Source: Sva-07 sp963774765 | GTDB taxonomy: Bacteria > Actinomycetota > Acidimicrobiia > Acidimicrobiales > Ilumatobacteraceae | DNA length: 64,000 bases | Assembly: GCA_963774765.1 (NCBI GenBank) | Contig: CAVZGP010000012.1 | Location: 70,254-134,253, forward strand | Direction of reading: 5' to 3' | Shown: positions 27,583 through 36,672 of the stretch, piece after piece | Numbering within the stretch: position 1 is the first letter of the stretch | Layout of the letters: the number at the start of each line of letters is the position of its first letter | Notes under the pieces: generated by a model | What the model saw: the letters and a program-made list of their open reading frames with translations, nothing else | What the model was told of the DNA's origin: nothing | The model's database searches: none | Program-made: the position numbers and the translations under genes

Positions 27583-28710
27583 TCAGTCGTAGATGAGGAC
27601 GCCGCGGATGTTCTTGCCGTTGCGCATGTCCTCGAAGCCCTGGTTGATCTCGTCGAGCGAGTAGGTGTTGGTGACGAGCGTGTCGAGGTCGAGCTGTCCC
27701 TGGGTGTAGAGCTCGAGCAGCGCCGGAATGTCCTTGCGGATGTTGGCCGAACCGAACAGCGACCCGATGATCTGCTTCTCGAACAGCGTGAGGAACGCAC
27801 CGGGAACCGCCATCGATGGCTCCACGGTCGGATGGATGTTGGTGACCACGATCTTCGAGCGCTTGCCGCCGAGATGGAACGCCTCGCCGAGCGCATCGCC
27901 GTTGCCGACGCCCATCGTCATGATCACCTTGTCGAACCCACGCCCCCACGTCGAGTCGCCCAGACCCGCCATCGCATCGGCGACCGATGCGTACGTGTGC
28001 GTGGCGCCGAGCTCCATGGCGGTCTCGCGCTTGAACTCGACGGGATCGATCGCGGCGATCACACGCGCACCAGCGAGCTTGGCGCCCTGGATCGCGTTCG
28101 AGCCGATGCCGCCGGCACCGACGACGGCGACGAAATCGCCGGGTCCGACCTCGGCGGCATACACCGCTGAGCCCCAGCCGGTGACGACGCCACACCCGAG
28201 CAGGCAGGCACGATCGAGCGGGAGTTCCTTGTCGATCTTCACGCAGCTCGACTCGTGGACGACGGTGTGCTGGGCGAACGTACCGAGCAGACACATCAGC
28301 CCGAGATCCTCACCGTCGGCGGTGTGGTGGCGGGCAGTGCCGTCAGAGATCTGGCGACCGGTCGGGAACGCCTCACCGCCGACGTCGCACAGGTTGGAAT
28401 GGCCCGACGCACAACTCGGGCAGCGGCCACAAGCGGGAATGAAGCCGAACACGACGTGGTCGCCCGGCTCGAGGCCGATGACGTTGGCGCCGACCTCCAT
28501 CACGATGCCGGCACCCTCGTGACCGCCGATCAGCGGCATCGGCGAGGTGGCGCCGGCAAGATCGCCCGTGACCAGGTGCTCGTCGGAGTGGCACATGCCC
28601 GACGCCTTCATCTGGACGAGCACTTCTCCGGATTTGGGCGGGTCGAGTTCGATCGTCTCGACACTCCACTCCTGGCCGATTTCTCTGAGTACTGCTGCCT
28701 TGGTCTGCAT
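27583..28710 (-). CDS. Zinc alcohol dehydrogenase, second mycofactocin-type paralogue
   Basis: A 375-aa paralogue of the preceding gene. Catalytic zinc residues are in SGMCHSDEHLVTGD and IGGHEGAGI, the structural zinc site is CGRCPSCASGHSNLC, the Rossmann motif is VVGAGGIGSNAIQG, and the ending is SLDEINQGFEDMRNGKNIRG. Sequence differences in the substrate pocket region (SDGTARHHTADGEDL) suggest a different alcohol. Being tandem and on the same strand, the two probably arose by duplication. Its start at 28710 is preceded by a short divergent region shared with the next gene. Confidence 0.85.
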   Translation of the reverse strand: MQTKAAVLREIGQEWSVETIELDPPKSGEVLVQMKASGMCHSDEHLVTGDLAGATSPMPLIGGHEGAGIVMEVGANVIGLEPGDHVVFGFIPACGRCPSCASGHSNLCDVGGEAFPTGRQISDGTARHHTADGEDLGLMCLLGTFAQHTVVHESSCVKIDKELPLDRACLLGCGVVTGWGSAVYAAEVGPGDFVAVVGAGGIGSNAIQGAKLAGARVIAAIDPVEFKRETAMELGATHTYASVADAMAGLGDSTWGRGFDKVIMTMGVGNGDALGEAFHLGGKRSKIVVTNIHPTVEPSMAVPGAFLTLFEKQIIGSLFGSANIRKDIPALLELYTQGQLDLDTLVTNTYSLDEINQGFEDMRNGKNIRGVLIYD

Positions 28711-28765
28711 AGGCCGAACAGTAGGTCAGGTGTCAACGCGTGAAGGCATCGGACACACTGGCTCG

Positions 28766-29302
28766 ATGACCGCCCAGGAACCCGCGCTCGGCGCCGACCC
28801 CGAGACCGTCGTCGAGCACGTCCGATCGTTGTCCGACGACGATCTGCACCACCTGGCCGAGGTCGTTCGTCAGGTGCAGATCGAGCGGGCGATCGACAGC
28901 GGCGACCACGACGCGATCATCGCCGCCGGGTTCGAGTCGGGGTTCGGACGCGATGGCCTCGGCGCGCTGCCGTGGGTCGAGGGCAGCGTGATCGTGTGCC
29001 CGGGCGGCATGGTGTCGAAGTCGAAGACCAGCCACCGATGCCGGTTCATCAGCGTCGACGACGTGTGGGTGTGGGACTCCGGACTGCTGCTCCGCGAGGA
29101 CAAGCGTTCCTCCCCGGGCACCGAGGAGGGCTTCCGAGCGATCGCGCTCGTCCCGCTCGTCGACGGCACCGAACTCGACGTGGTCACCGGCAAGGCCCGT
29201 CGCGGCCAGCACTCGGTCGACCACGTGGTGAGCTACGAAGTGCGCGGGGGCGAGCTCGTCGAGGTCAGCCAACGCACCGTCACCCCCGCCAACATGCGCT
29301 GA
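28766..29302 (+). CDS. Hypothetical protein, 178 aa
   Basis: No family is recognised. The N-terminal 45 residues are helical and acidic (ETVVEHVRSLSDDDLHHLAE). The rest is beta-rich with W-V-E-G-S-V-I-V-C-P-G-G, C-R-F-I-S-V-D-D-V-W-V-W-D and the ending RRGQHSVDHVVSYEVRGGEL. It has no signal peptide or membrane segment. It is divergent from the alcohol dehydrogenase and ends before a palindromic element. ATG 28766 is chosen; the frame is open further upstream but overlaps the dehydrogenase. Confidence 0.65.
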   Translation: MTAQEPALGADPETVVEHVRSLSDDDLHHLAEVVRQVQIERAIDSGDHDAIIAAGFESGFGRDGLGALPWVEGSVIVCPGGMVSKSKTSHRCRFISVDDVWVWDSGLLLREDKRSSPGTEEGFRAIALVPLVDGTELDVVTGKARRGQHSVDHVVSYEVRGGELVEVSQRTVTPANMR

Positions 29303-29314
29303 CGACCCGATCCG

Positions 29315-29372
29315 AGCCCGAAAAATGCCTGGAAGTGCGCGCTGGGCGCGACAATCCAGGCATTTTCGGGCT
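29315..29372. repeat. AGCCCGAAAA inverted repeat, copy 1
   Basis: AGCCCGAAAAATGCCTGGA pairs with TCCAGGCATTTTCGGGCT with one bulged A. The apical part contains TGCGCGCTGGGCGCGACAA. It sits between convergent genes (hypothetical, M16 peptidase). A related copy is at 51946-52004. The T-rich right arm could serve as a terminator for the plus strand. Confidence 0.65.
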
Positions 29373-29392
29373 GGGGTCGGGGTCGTGCTGGG

Positions 29393-32329
29393 TCAGCGGG
29401 GGAGGACTCGGACTTCGATGTACTGATCGGCGGGGAGCCAGCGGGTGGCAGCCGTGCGGATTTCAGCAGCGTCGATCACCTCGACCCACTGCGCTTGGTC
29501 GAGGAACTCGTCGAACGACGCGTTGCCGGCCGGGTCGGTGAACACCGACAGGACCTCGTCGTTGACCTGTTCGTTGCTGAACAGGTCGAGCTGTTGGCGG
29601 ACGTTCTCGCTCGCCGCCTCGAACTCGCTCTCGGTCGGGCCGTTCGTTCGCAGGTCGTCGAGTTGGACGGTCACCGCGGCAACGACCTCGTCGAGCAGTT
29701 CCGGCGCGGTCGTGTTCGAGATGTAGGTCTCGGCATTGGGAGTTCCACCGTCGCTGATCTGGATGAACGAGTACGGCGAGTACGAGTCGCCGAGCTCCTC
29801 GCGCACCACGTCGGTGAGTCGGGCCGTGACGACCTCTTGCAGGATCGCCGCGGCGATGTCGTCACGGCGCTCCGTCGAGCCCGGCGCCGTGAACAGCAAC
29901 GCAACCGACGCCTGCGCACCCTCGCCGGCGACCGTCTGTTCGGCGATGACCCCGGCAGGTGGATCGGGTTCGACATAGTCGACCGACTCCAGCCGGCCCG
30001 TCGACGGCAACGTGCCGAGGTAGCGTCTGGACAGCTCGATCAGCTCGACCAGATCGAAGTCGCCACTGAATGCGAACGAGAAGTCGGAGGCATCTCCGAA
30101 CCGGTCGCGGTACACGCGATCGATGTCGTCGGCGGTCACAGAATTGAGCGAGTCGACCGTCGGGAGCAGGAATCGGCCGTCGTCGTAGCGGGCATCGAGG
30201 AGCGTCACGTACTCGGCGTAACCCGGGTCGATCGACGGGTCGGACGCGATCGCCAGCTCGTCGTCGAGGTACTGCTCGAGGGCCACCGGATCCACGCGAG
30301 GCTGCGTCATCGAGAGATGAATCAGCTGGAACAACGTCTCGATGTCGCTTGTTGCCGCACTGCCGTACAGGCCTTCCGTGAACGAGTCGACGAAGGATTG
30401 CACTCCGACGTCCTTGTCGGACAGGAAGTCGTCGAGCTCGACGGGTCCGTAGGTGGCGATGCCGCTCTGGCCCACTACCGCGCCCGCCGCATCGGCTGCG
30501 GGAACGTCGGCATCAGCCAGCACCGCAAGGCCTCCGGGGCTGCGGGCCTCGAAGGCGACCTGACCCTCGACGATCGTGCTCGTGTTCAGCGAAACCCGCA
30601 CACCGTTGTCGAACTCGAGCACGACCGGGTCGACGAAGTCGTCCATCCCGTTGTCGCTGAGATGCGCGGCGGACAACTCCTCGACCGGCTCGGGCGCAAC
30701 CATCAACTCGCCGTCGATACCCGCGTCGTCGGGGCGTGGCGACAGCTCTCGATCACGCATCGACGTGGCCTGGGCTTCGAACGTCGCCACGTCGGGAACG
30801 TCCGCGGCTTCGGAGCTCGGCACGATGATCAACACGTGCGGTGCAGCCTCCGCGAGGCGCTCGACGAACCGATAGGTGATCGTCTCCGGAGTGGCACGAT
30901 CGAGCACGACCTGCGTGAACTCGTACTGTGCATCGGCCGTGGGGACGGGTTCGTCGGTGAGCGCGTGGCGCACGTACTCGTCGGCGAAATCGGCATCCTG
31001 GCGCGAGTCGCGCCCGTCATAGCTCGACTGTGCCGAGGTTCGGTACGCCTCGACCACCCGCTCGACCTCGGCCTGCGAGAAGCCGTATCGGCGGACGCGC
31101 TCGTACTCGTCGAACACCGCTTGGGTCGACGCTTCCAGCGCGTCGCCATCGGCCGACACGATGATCTCAGGTGCATCCAGGCTGCGCACGAATCCGCTGG
31201 AATCGACCCAGGCGTCGTCGAAGGGCGCTTCGCCGCGCAGTGCATCGTTGCCGAGTCGGGTAGCGATGATGTCGAAGGCCATCGAGTCGAGGATCTGGTT
31301 CTGGTAGTCGGCTTCGACCGACTCGGCGGAGGCCGCCGTGAGCGGCAGCGTCACCTGCGCCGAACCCTCGGCGACGTCGGGATCGGCGAGGACCGACACC
31401 TGCGGCTCGGTCGATGGTTCGACGACGAGCTCGGGCCGCGCCGGCGATGCCCCTCGCGCCACTGCAGGCCCGAAGCGCTCGACGATGCCGTCTTCGATCA
31501 CGCCGGTGTCGATGTCGCCGACCACCACGATCGCTGCGTTGTCGGGCCGATACCAGTCGTCGTAGAACGCTCGGAGTGGTTCGGCGTTCATCGTCGTGAT
31601 CGCGGATTCGGTGCCGATCGGGTCCTTGTCCTCGTAGGGCGAGCCGGACAGGAAGAGCTCCTCCAGCGCGTCGAAGATCCGCCCGTCGGAGCTGGCCTCG
31701 GATCCGCGCCACTCGTCGAGGACGACGCCGCGCTCGGCCTCGACCTGGGACTGGTCGATCGTGGCGGCCGACAGCCACTGTTCGAGCACGTCGAGGCCGG
31801 TGTCGACGACGGCGGGATCCTCGGTCGGCATCGTCAGCTGGTAGACGGTCTCGTCGTAGCTGGTGTAGGCGTTGATGTCCGCACCGAATCCGGCGCCGAA
31901 GCTGCGCAGCACGGCGATCAGTTCGTTCGCCGGGAACTCCTCGGTGCCGTTGAACAGCATGTGTTCGAGGAAGTGGGCGCCGCCGTCCTGGGTGTCGTCC
32001 TCGAGCGCGGAGCCGGCGTCGACGGCGAGGCGCATCTCGACCCGGCCGCCGGGGTTGTCGTTGTCGCGGAGGAAGTAGCGCAGTCCGTTGTCGAGCTCAC
32101 CCATCACGATCGCCGGGTCGGGTTCGCTCAACGTGGGCAAGCCGGTCGGGTCGGGTTCGGTGACCGGCGTCGAACCGTCGACGGACTGCGGCGCCGATGT
32201 ACTCGCGGGACCGCCGTCCGAAGGCGACTTGACCTCGACGTCGGCACTGGCCGTACAACCCGCGAGCAGGATGGCAATGGTGGCCGCTGAGGCGGTCCAC
32301 GAACGTCGGGACCGACGAGCAGAGATCAC
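29393..32329 (-). CDS. M16-family zinc metallopeptidase lipoprotein
   Basis: A 978-aa exported protease. The signal peptide ends in a lipobox (ILLAGC, Cys25), so it should be lipid-anchored outside the membrane. The inverted zinc motif H-x-x-E-H is at 119-123 (AHFLEHMLFNG), with the downstream Glu in the EAERGVVLDEWRG segment. Two M16 halves can be followed; the second, inactive half begins after about residue 540. It probably degrades peptides at the cell surface. The length matches two-domain PqqL-like members. Its start lies next to the stop of the siroheme gene. Confidence 0.85.
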   Translation of the reverse strand: MISARRSRRSWTASAATIAILLAGCTASADVEVKSPSDGGPASTSAPQSVDGSTPVTEPDPTGLPTLSEPDPAIVMGELDNGLRYFLRDNDNPGGRVEMRLAVDAGSALEDDTQDGGAHFLEHMLFNGTEEFPANELIAVLRSFGAGFGADINAYTSYDETVYQLTMPTEDPAVVDTGLDVLEQWLSAATIDQSQVEAERGVVLDEWRGSEASSDGRIFDALEELFLSGSPYEDKDPIGTESAITTMNAEPLRAFYDDWYRPDNAAIVVVGDIDTGVIEDGIVERFGPAVARGASPARPELVVEPSTEPQVSVLADPDVAEGSAQVTLPLTAASAESVEADYQNQILDSMAFDIIATRLGNDALRGEAPFDDAWVDSSGFVRSLDAPEIIVSADGDALEASTQAVFDEYERVRRYGFSQAEVERVVEAYRTSAQSSYDGRDSRQDADFADEYVRHALTDEPVPTADAQYEFTQVVLDRATPETITYRFVERLAEAAPHVLIIVPSSEAADVPDVATFEAQATSMRDRELSPRPDDAGIDGELMVAPEPVEELSAAHLSDNGMDDFVDPVVLEFDNGVRVSLNTSTIVEGQVAFEARSPGGLAVLADADVPAADAAGAVVGQSGIATYGPVELDDFLSDKDVGVQSFVDSFTEGLYGSAATSDIETLFQLIHLSMTQPRVDPVALEQYLDDELAIASDPSIDPGYAEYVTLLDARYDDGRFLLPTVDSLNSVTADDIDRVYRDRFGDASDFSFAFSGDFDLVELIELSRRYLGTLPSTGRLESVDYVEPDPPAGVIAEQTVAGEGAQASVALLFTAPGSTERRDDIAAAILQEVVTARLTDVVREELGDSYSPYSFIQISDGGTPNAETYISNTTAPELLDEVVAAVTVQLDDLRTNGPTESEFEAASENVRQQLDLFSNEQVNDEVLSVFTDPAGNASFDEFLDQAQWVEVIDAAEIRTAATRWLPADQYIEVRVLPR

Positions 32330-32928
32330 GGAGCGAGACTACGGCCGCCGAGTGCTTCGGAGATGCCACGCCGGACGCGTCCGGTCCAATCGATGTCTTC
32401 GGTCGATGCGCCGCTCGCCTGCACCGCCGTCCGTTCGGCCGCGAGCGCCTCGGCGAGCACGCCGATCTCGTCGGTGAGCAGTTCGTCGATCACGTTGCGC
32501 AACTCGCGGGCGAGCGCGGGGCTGGCGCCGTCGGTGCTCACGGCGATGGTCACGCGACCGCGCCGTGCGATTGCAGGGAGGACGAACTTGCAGTCGACGG
32601 GTTGGTCGGCGGCGTTGGCCCAGAGGCCGCTGGCGCGTGCCTGCGCGGAGATGGCGGCGTCGACGTGTTCGTCGCCGGTTGCGGTGACGACCAAGTGGAC
32701 CCCGTCGAGGTCGGCGGATTCGAAGGGGCGCGCCCGCAGGTCGGCGATCGTCGTGACGTCGACGTGCGCGCTCACGTTCGTGGCGACCAGTCGCACCCGG
32801 GCGCCGGCAGCCGCCAGCCCTGCGGCCTTCCGGGCTCCGATGCGGCCTCCGCCGACGACCAGAACGGCCACGTCGTGGACGTCGAGGAACACCGGGTAGG
32901 CGAACGTCGAAGCAGGTTCGAGGGCCAT
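32326..32928 (-). CDS. Precorrin-2 dehydrogenase (siroheme synthase N-terminal domain)
   Basis: A 200-aa NAD-dependent protein that oxidises precorrin-2 to sirohydrochlorin. The Rossmann region is VAVLVVGGGRIGARKAAGLA, followed by LVVTATGDEHVDAAI, GLWANAADQPVDCKF (with the conserved Asn/Asp) and TIAVSTDGASPALARELR. It is a stand-alone CysG-N/Met8-type enzyme with no methylase domain; the SUMT is encoded nearby. It is divergent from the APS reductase gene with 60 bp between starts. Together these supply siroheme for the sulfite reductase. Its stop overlaps the M16 start region. Confidence 0.85.
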   Translation of the reverse strand: MALEPASTFAYPVFLDVHDVAVLVVGGGRIGARKAAGLAAAGARVRLVATNVSAHVDVTTIADLRARPFESADLDGVHLVVTATGDEHVDAAISAQARASGLWANAADQPVDCKFVLPAIARRGRVTIAVSTDGASPALARELRNVIDELLTDEIGVLAEALAAERTAVQASGASTEDIDWTGRVRRGISEALGGRSLAP

Positions 32929-32988
32929 GACGGCCAGTGTACGAATCAATTCCCGACAAAGTTGATCTATTTGGTCGGCTTTGATTGA

Positions 32989-33666
32989 ATGCACGTCGTG
33001 ACCGCCTCGCCCTCCCGCCTCATCGCCCGTCCCGAGGAGACCGACGATCCCGTCGTCGACGCCCATCGCGTCCTGCGCTGGGCACACCGGCAATTCGGTG
33101 GTGCCCTCTGTGTGACCGCCAGTTTCGGCGATGCCGTGCTCGCTCACGTGGCCAGCGAAGCGATCCCGGGCGTCGAGATCACGCTGCTCGACACCGGCTA
33201 TCTCTTCGCTGAAACCGAGTGGTTCGCCGACGACCTGCGCTCGCGCTTCGACCTGAATCTTCGCATCGTGCGTCCCGAACCCGGCCTGGCACTCAACGTG
33301 TGGCAGGCCGACACCGACGCCTGCTGCGCGGCCCGCAAGGTCGCGCCGATGGCACGGGCCCTCGCCGGACGCACCGCATGGGTCAGCGGTCTCCGACGCA
33401 GCGATTCCGATGCTCGCCGGACCGCCCCATTCGTCAGCAACGACCTCTTGCGCGGCGTGGTCAAGATCAACCCACTCGCGGGATGGACCGACGCCCATGT
33501 CGTCACCTATGTCGCTGCCTACGGCATCCCCGACCATCCGCTCGCCGACCGGGGCTTCGCGTCGATCGGCTGCTGGCCGTGCACGCGCCCGGTCGCCGAC
33601 GGCGCCGACCAACGCGCCGGCCGATGGGCCGACAGCGACAAGACCGAATGCGGGCTGCACCTGTGA
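32989..33666 (+). CDS. cysH: APS reductase (assimilatory, iron-sulfur)
   Basis: A 225-aa reductase of the PAPS/APS family that makes sulfite from activated sulfate. The N-terminal nucleotide-binding segment is CVTASFGDAVLAHV then TLLDTGYLFAETEWF. The C-C...C-x2-C signature (DACCAARK and GCWPCTRP) ligates a 4Fe-4S cluster and points to APS rather than PAPS. The redox Cys is in the C-terminal ECGLHL. Its stop overlaps the GTG of the sulfite reductase (GTGA). It is first in the plus-strand sulfur/siroheme operon. A short AT-rich region upstream should hold the promoter. Confidence 0.9.
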   Translation: MHVVTASPSRLIARPEETDDPVVDAHRVLRWAHRQFGGALCVTASFGDAVLAHVASEAIPGVEITLLDTGYLFAETEWFADDLRSRFDLNLRIVRPEPGLALNVWQADTDACCAARKVAPMARALAGRTAWVSGLRRSDSDARRTAPFVSNDLLRGVVKINPLAGWTDAHVVTYVAAYGIPDHPLADRGFASIGCWPCTRPVADGADQRAGRWADSDKTECGLHL

Positions 33667-35390
33667 GCGGCAACGTCGAAGCCATCAAACTCGCCAGCAA
33701 CTACCTCGGCGGCACGATCGGCGACGAACTCATCAATGATCGCGACGACTTCGACCACGACGCCGAGTTGCTGTTGAAGTTCCACGGGATCTACCAGCAG
33801 GACGATCGCGACGTCCGCCGTGCGCGCACACAACTCAAGCTGCCGCTCGACTACTCGTGCATGGTGCGCGCCTCGGTGCCGGGCGGCGTGATCACCAACG
33901 ACCAGTGGCTCGCTCTCGACCGCGTGGCGACGCTCGCCGACAACAAGCTCCGGCTCACCACGCGACAAGGGGTGCAGTACCACGTGGTACACAAGAGCGA
34001 ACTGCGCGAGCTGGTCGGCGGGATCAACTCGTCGCTGTTGACCACGCTCGGGGCGTGCGGCGACGTCGTGCGCAACGTGATGGCCTGCCCGCTCCCCCAT
34101 CCCGAACGCCGAGCGGTGATCGAGCCGCTCCTGGCGAAGATCGTCGAGAGGTTCCGCCCGCAGACCGAGAGCTACTGGGAGCTGTGGGTCGACGGCGAGC
34201 GTGCGGTGTCGGCGGAGCGACCCGGTGTCGAAGCGCCGATCGACGACGTCGAGCCGATCTACGGTGCCGCGTACCTCCCTCGCAAGTTCAAGATCGCCAT
34301 CGCCTGGCCGGGCGACAACTGCGTCGACATCTACACCAATGACGTCGGGATCGTGCCCACGTTGTCGGAGGGGACGACGGGCGACCTGACCGGCTTCGTC
34401 GTGCTGGCCGGCGGCGGGATGGGCATGAGCCACAGCCGCCCCGACGACACCTACCCCCTCCTGGCCCAACCTGTTGCGTGGGTGCCGCCGGATGAGGTTG
34501 TCGACGTCGTCGAGGCGATCGTGACCACCCAGCGCGACCACGGCAACCGTGAGGATCGATCGCGGGCGCGGCTCAAGTACCTTCTCGAAGCGCGCGGCAT
34601 TGCATGGCTGCGCGACCAGATCGGGCAACGCACCGGCTTGACGCTCGCCGAGCCGGCGGCGTTGCCGGAGTGGGACGTCCAGGCACATCACGGCTGGCAC
34701 GACATCGACGGTTCCAGCGCGCTCGGTCTGCCGGTGCCGTCCGGGAAGGTCGCCGGTGGGCTGCGCCTCGCGCTGCGTCGGTTGGTGGCCGACTCGACAG
34801 TGCGCGAACTACGTGTCACGCCTCGCCAGGATCTCCTGCTGCTCGGTGTCACCGATCGTGGCGCCGTCGAGAACGTGTTGCGTGCCAACGGTGTGCGCCT
34901 CGCCGACGACCAGAGTCCGACGCGGAACCTCGCGATCGCGTGTCCGGCGTTGCCGACGTGCAGCAAGGCGCTGGGCGAGGCCGAGCGGGTCCTGCCCGAC
35001 GTTGTCGATCGCCTCGAGAAACTGCTCGCCGACACCGGCAACACCGGGCTTGCGTTGCGGTTCAACATGAGCGGCTGTCCCAACGGCTGCTCGCGGCCGT
35101 ACGCCGCGGAACTCGCGATCGTCGGGCGCACCAAGAAGAACTACGACATTCTCGTCGGCGGCTCACCGGCGGGTGACCGGCTCGCCCGGTTGCTGCGTGC
35201 CGACGTGGCGCTCGACGACGTGCCTGAACTTCTCCGCCCCCTGCTCGACGAATTCTCGCGATCGGGACCCGACGGACAGAGCTTTGGCGACTGGACGGTC
35301 GGACAGGACTGGGAACGCCTCCAATCGCTCCTCCCCGCCGCCACCTCCCGCCGCCCACGACGCCAGACCGAACGAGGCGTGCAGCCATGA
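33663..35390 (+). CDS. Ferredoxin-type sulfite reductase (siroheme, 4Fe-4S)
   Basis: A 575-aa siroheme reductase of the nitrite/sulfite reductase family, reducing sulfite to sulfide. Visible parts are the N-terminal ferredoxin-like half (LRLTTRQGVQYHVVHK), ACPALPTCSKALGEAE (first cysteines) and NMSGCPNGCSRPY (C-x3-C), which hold the 4Fe-4S/siroheme centre. Context (APS reductase, siroheme genes) favours sulfite over nitrite. The GTG start at 33663 is set by the 4-bp overlap with the APS reductase stop. Its stop overlaps the SUMT start (ATGA). Normal length for the NirA/Sir type. Confidence 0.88.
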   Translation: MSGNVEAIKLASNYLGGTIGDELINDRDDFDHDAELLLKFHGIYQQDDRDVRRARTQLKLPLDYSCMVRASVPGGVITNDQWLALDRVATLADNKLRLTTRQGVQYHVVHKSELRELVGGINSSLLTTLGACGDVVRNVMACPLPHPERRAVIEPLLAKIVERFRPQTESYWELWVDGERAVSAERPGVEAPIDDVEPIYGAAYLPRKFKIAIAWPGDNCVDIYTNDVGIVPTLSEGTTGDLTGFVVLAGGGMGMSHSRPDDTYPLLAQPVAWVPPDEVVDVVEAIVTTQRDHGNREDRSRARLKYLLEARGIAWLRDQIGQRTGLTLAEPAALPEWDVQAHHGWHDIDGSSALGLPVPSGKVAGGLRLALRRLVADSTVRELRVTPRQDLLLLGVTDRGAVENVLRANGVRLADDQSPTRNLAIACPALPTCSKALGEAERVLPDVVDRLEKLLADTGNTGLALRFNMSGCPNGCSRPYAAELAIVGRTKKNYDILVGGSPAGDRLARLLRADVALDDVPELLRPLLDEFSRSGPDGQSFGDWTVGQDWERLQSLLPAATSRRPRRQTERGVQP

Positions 35391-36226
35391 CCGTGGCGTT
35401 GGTCGGCGCTGGGCCGGGAGACCCGGAGCTGCTCACGCTGAAGGCCGCTCGGCTGCTCGCCACGGCCGAGGTCGTGGTGCACGACGCGCTCGTCGGCGAC
35501 GGCGTGCTGGCGTTGATCCCGGAGTCGGCCGAACGGATCGACGTCGGCAAACGTCCCGGTCGCGCGACGCCCCAGGAACTGATCTCGGCGCTTCTGGTGG
35601 AACTCGGTCGACAGGGCAAGCGGGTGGTTCGCCTGAAGGGTGGCGACCCGTTCGTGTTCGGGCGAGGCGGCGAAGAAGCCCAGGCGCTCGGCGACGCTGG
35701 TGTGTCATTCGAGATCGTGCCGGGCATCACATCGTCGGTCGCGGCACCCGCGGCTGCCGGAATCCCGGTGACCCACCGAGGGGTCTCCGCTGCGTTCACC
35801 GTGGTCACCGGCCATCGACGGGCCGGCGAGCCGGACATCGACTGGCGATCGTTGGCGAAGGTCGGCGGCACGATCGTCGTGCTCATGGGCGTGTCGCAGC
35901 GTGCCACCATCGCCGCCGAACTGATCACCGGTGGGCTCCCATCGAACACGCCGGTCGCCGCGATCGAGTCCGCGACCACCGATGCGCAGGTGGTCGGTCG
36001 CTGGACGCTGGCCAAACTGGCCGACGCCGCCGTCCGCTCCCCCGCCGTCATGGTGATCGGCGCGGTGGCCGCGTTCGAGTTCGTCGACCTCCCCGTCCCC
36101 GCGATGAGCGAACCGACCGAATACGGCGGTTTCGCTCATCGCAACCCACACCACACCCAGACCGATGAGCGAACCGACCGATACGGCGGTTTCGCTCATC
36201 GCTGGCTGGTGCGGATGGTCGCGTGA
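35387..36226 (+). CDS. cobA: Uroporphyrinogen-III C-methyltransferase (SUMT) with repeat-encoded tail
   Basis: SAM-dependent double methylation of uroporphyrinogen III to precorrin-2, the first step to siroheme. Family motifs are VALVGAGPGDPELLTLKAAR, RLKGGDPFVFGRGGEEAQ and VPGITSSVAAPAAAGIPVTH. The catalytic domain ends near residue 238 (FVDLPVPA). The remaining 40 residues (MSEPTEYGGFAHR and a second, similar unit) are encoded by two tandem copies of a dispersed inverted repeat. The native stop has therefore probably been lost and the tail is likely non-functional. ATGA overlap with the sulfite reductase; mftA starts 36 bp downstream. Confidence 0.9.
   Translation: MTVALVGAGPGDPELLTLKAARLLATAEVVVHDALVGDGVLALIPESAERIDVGKRPGRATPQELISALLVELGRQGKRVVRLKGGDPFVFGRGGEEAQALGDAGVSFEIVPGITSSVAAPAAAGIPVTHRGVSAAFTVVTGHRRAGEPDIDWRSLAKVGGTIVVLMGVSQRATIAAELITGGLPSNTPVAAIESATTDAQVVGRWTLAKLADAAVRSPAVMVIGAVAAFEFVDLPVPAMSEPTEYGGFAHRNPHHTQTDERTDRYGGFAHRWLVRMVA
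36101..36201. repeat. GATGAGCGAACCG inverted repeats, tandem pair 1
   Basis: Two units (36101-36142 and 36163-36201). In each, GATGAGCGAACCG faces CGGTTTCGCTCATC across ACCG(A)ATACGG. The same unit occurs as another pair at 48572-48672. Here both copies lie inside the 3' end of the SUMT reading frame. Confidence 0.75.
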
Positions 36227-36262
36227 TGGCCAGGGCCGGCGAGGCCGGGTAGCCTCGGCGAC

Positions 36263-36379
36263 ATGGACGACACCACCGTCACCGTCACCGATGACACCAT
36301 CACCGCCGAGGCGGATCTGCTCGACGACGAACTGCTCGTCGAAGAGATCTCGATCGACGGGATGTGCGGCGTCTACTGA
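36263..36379 (+). CDS. mftA: Mycofactocin precursor peptide MftA
   Basis: A 38-aa ribosomal peptide: an acidic leader (MDDTTVTVTDD, then LLDDELLVEEI) and the diagnostic C-terminal core ISIDGMCGVY. In the known pathway MftC decarboxylates and crosslinks the terminal Val-Tyr, and later steps make the redox cofactor mycofactocin. The last residues (G-V-Y stop) are present, so it should be functional. It is followed at once by mftB (whose possible GTG overlaps it) and mftC. This is the strongest evidence for a mycofactocin system in this genome. No RBS of note is visible. Confidence 0.95.
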   Translation: MDDTTVTVTDDTITAEADLLDDELLVEEISIDGMCGVY

Positions 36380-36390
36380 CGTCGACGCCG

Positions 36391-36672
36391 GTGTCACTGT
36401 TCGAACGCCACCTCGAACTCGACCCACAGGTCGCCGTTCGTCCCGAGCCGTTCGGTGCCCTCGCCTATCACTACGGCAACCGCAAGCTGATCTTCCTCAA
36501 GCATCCCGACGTCGTCCGCGTCGTCGAAGCGCTGGCCGACCACGACACGCTCTCCGACACGCTGCTGGCCTGCGACATCGCCCCCTCCCGTTGGCCGTCG
36601 TTCGAACGGGCACTCACCTCACTCACCGAATCGGAGATGCTCCATGAGCGCCACGAAGTCGCACCTCGTTGA
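36391..36672 (+). CDS. mftB: Mycofactocin peptide chaperone MftB
   Basis: A protein of about 93 aa with a PqqD-like fold that binds the MftA leader and presents it to MftC. Recognisable features are FERHLELDPQVAVRPEPFGA, YHYGNRKLIFLKHPDVV and the helical C-terminus FERALTSLTESEML. Position between mftA and mftC confirms the call. Start GTG 36391 fits the usual N-terminus; an in-frame GTG at 36364 would overlap mftA and add nine residues. The 3' end overlaps the mftC start by 29 bp, so translation is coupled. Confidence 0.88.
   Translation: MSLFERHLELDPQVAVRPEPFGALAYHYGNRKLIFLKHPDVVRVVEALADHDTLSDTLLACDIAPSRWPSFERALTSLTESEMLHERHEVAPR

Noticed and set aside
29495..32290. A 931-aa open frame antisense to the M16 peptidase.
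   Set aside because: It is a shadow of a strongly supported gene, rich in Arg, Val and Gly as expected for antisense frames.
36101..36201. The repeat pair as a small CRISPR array.
   Set aside because: Only two units, each palindromic across its full length with a 20-bp gap, and no cas genes anywhere in the window.
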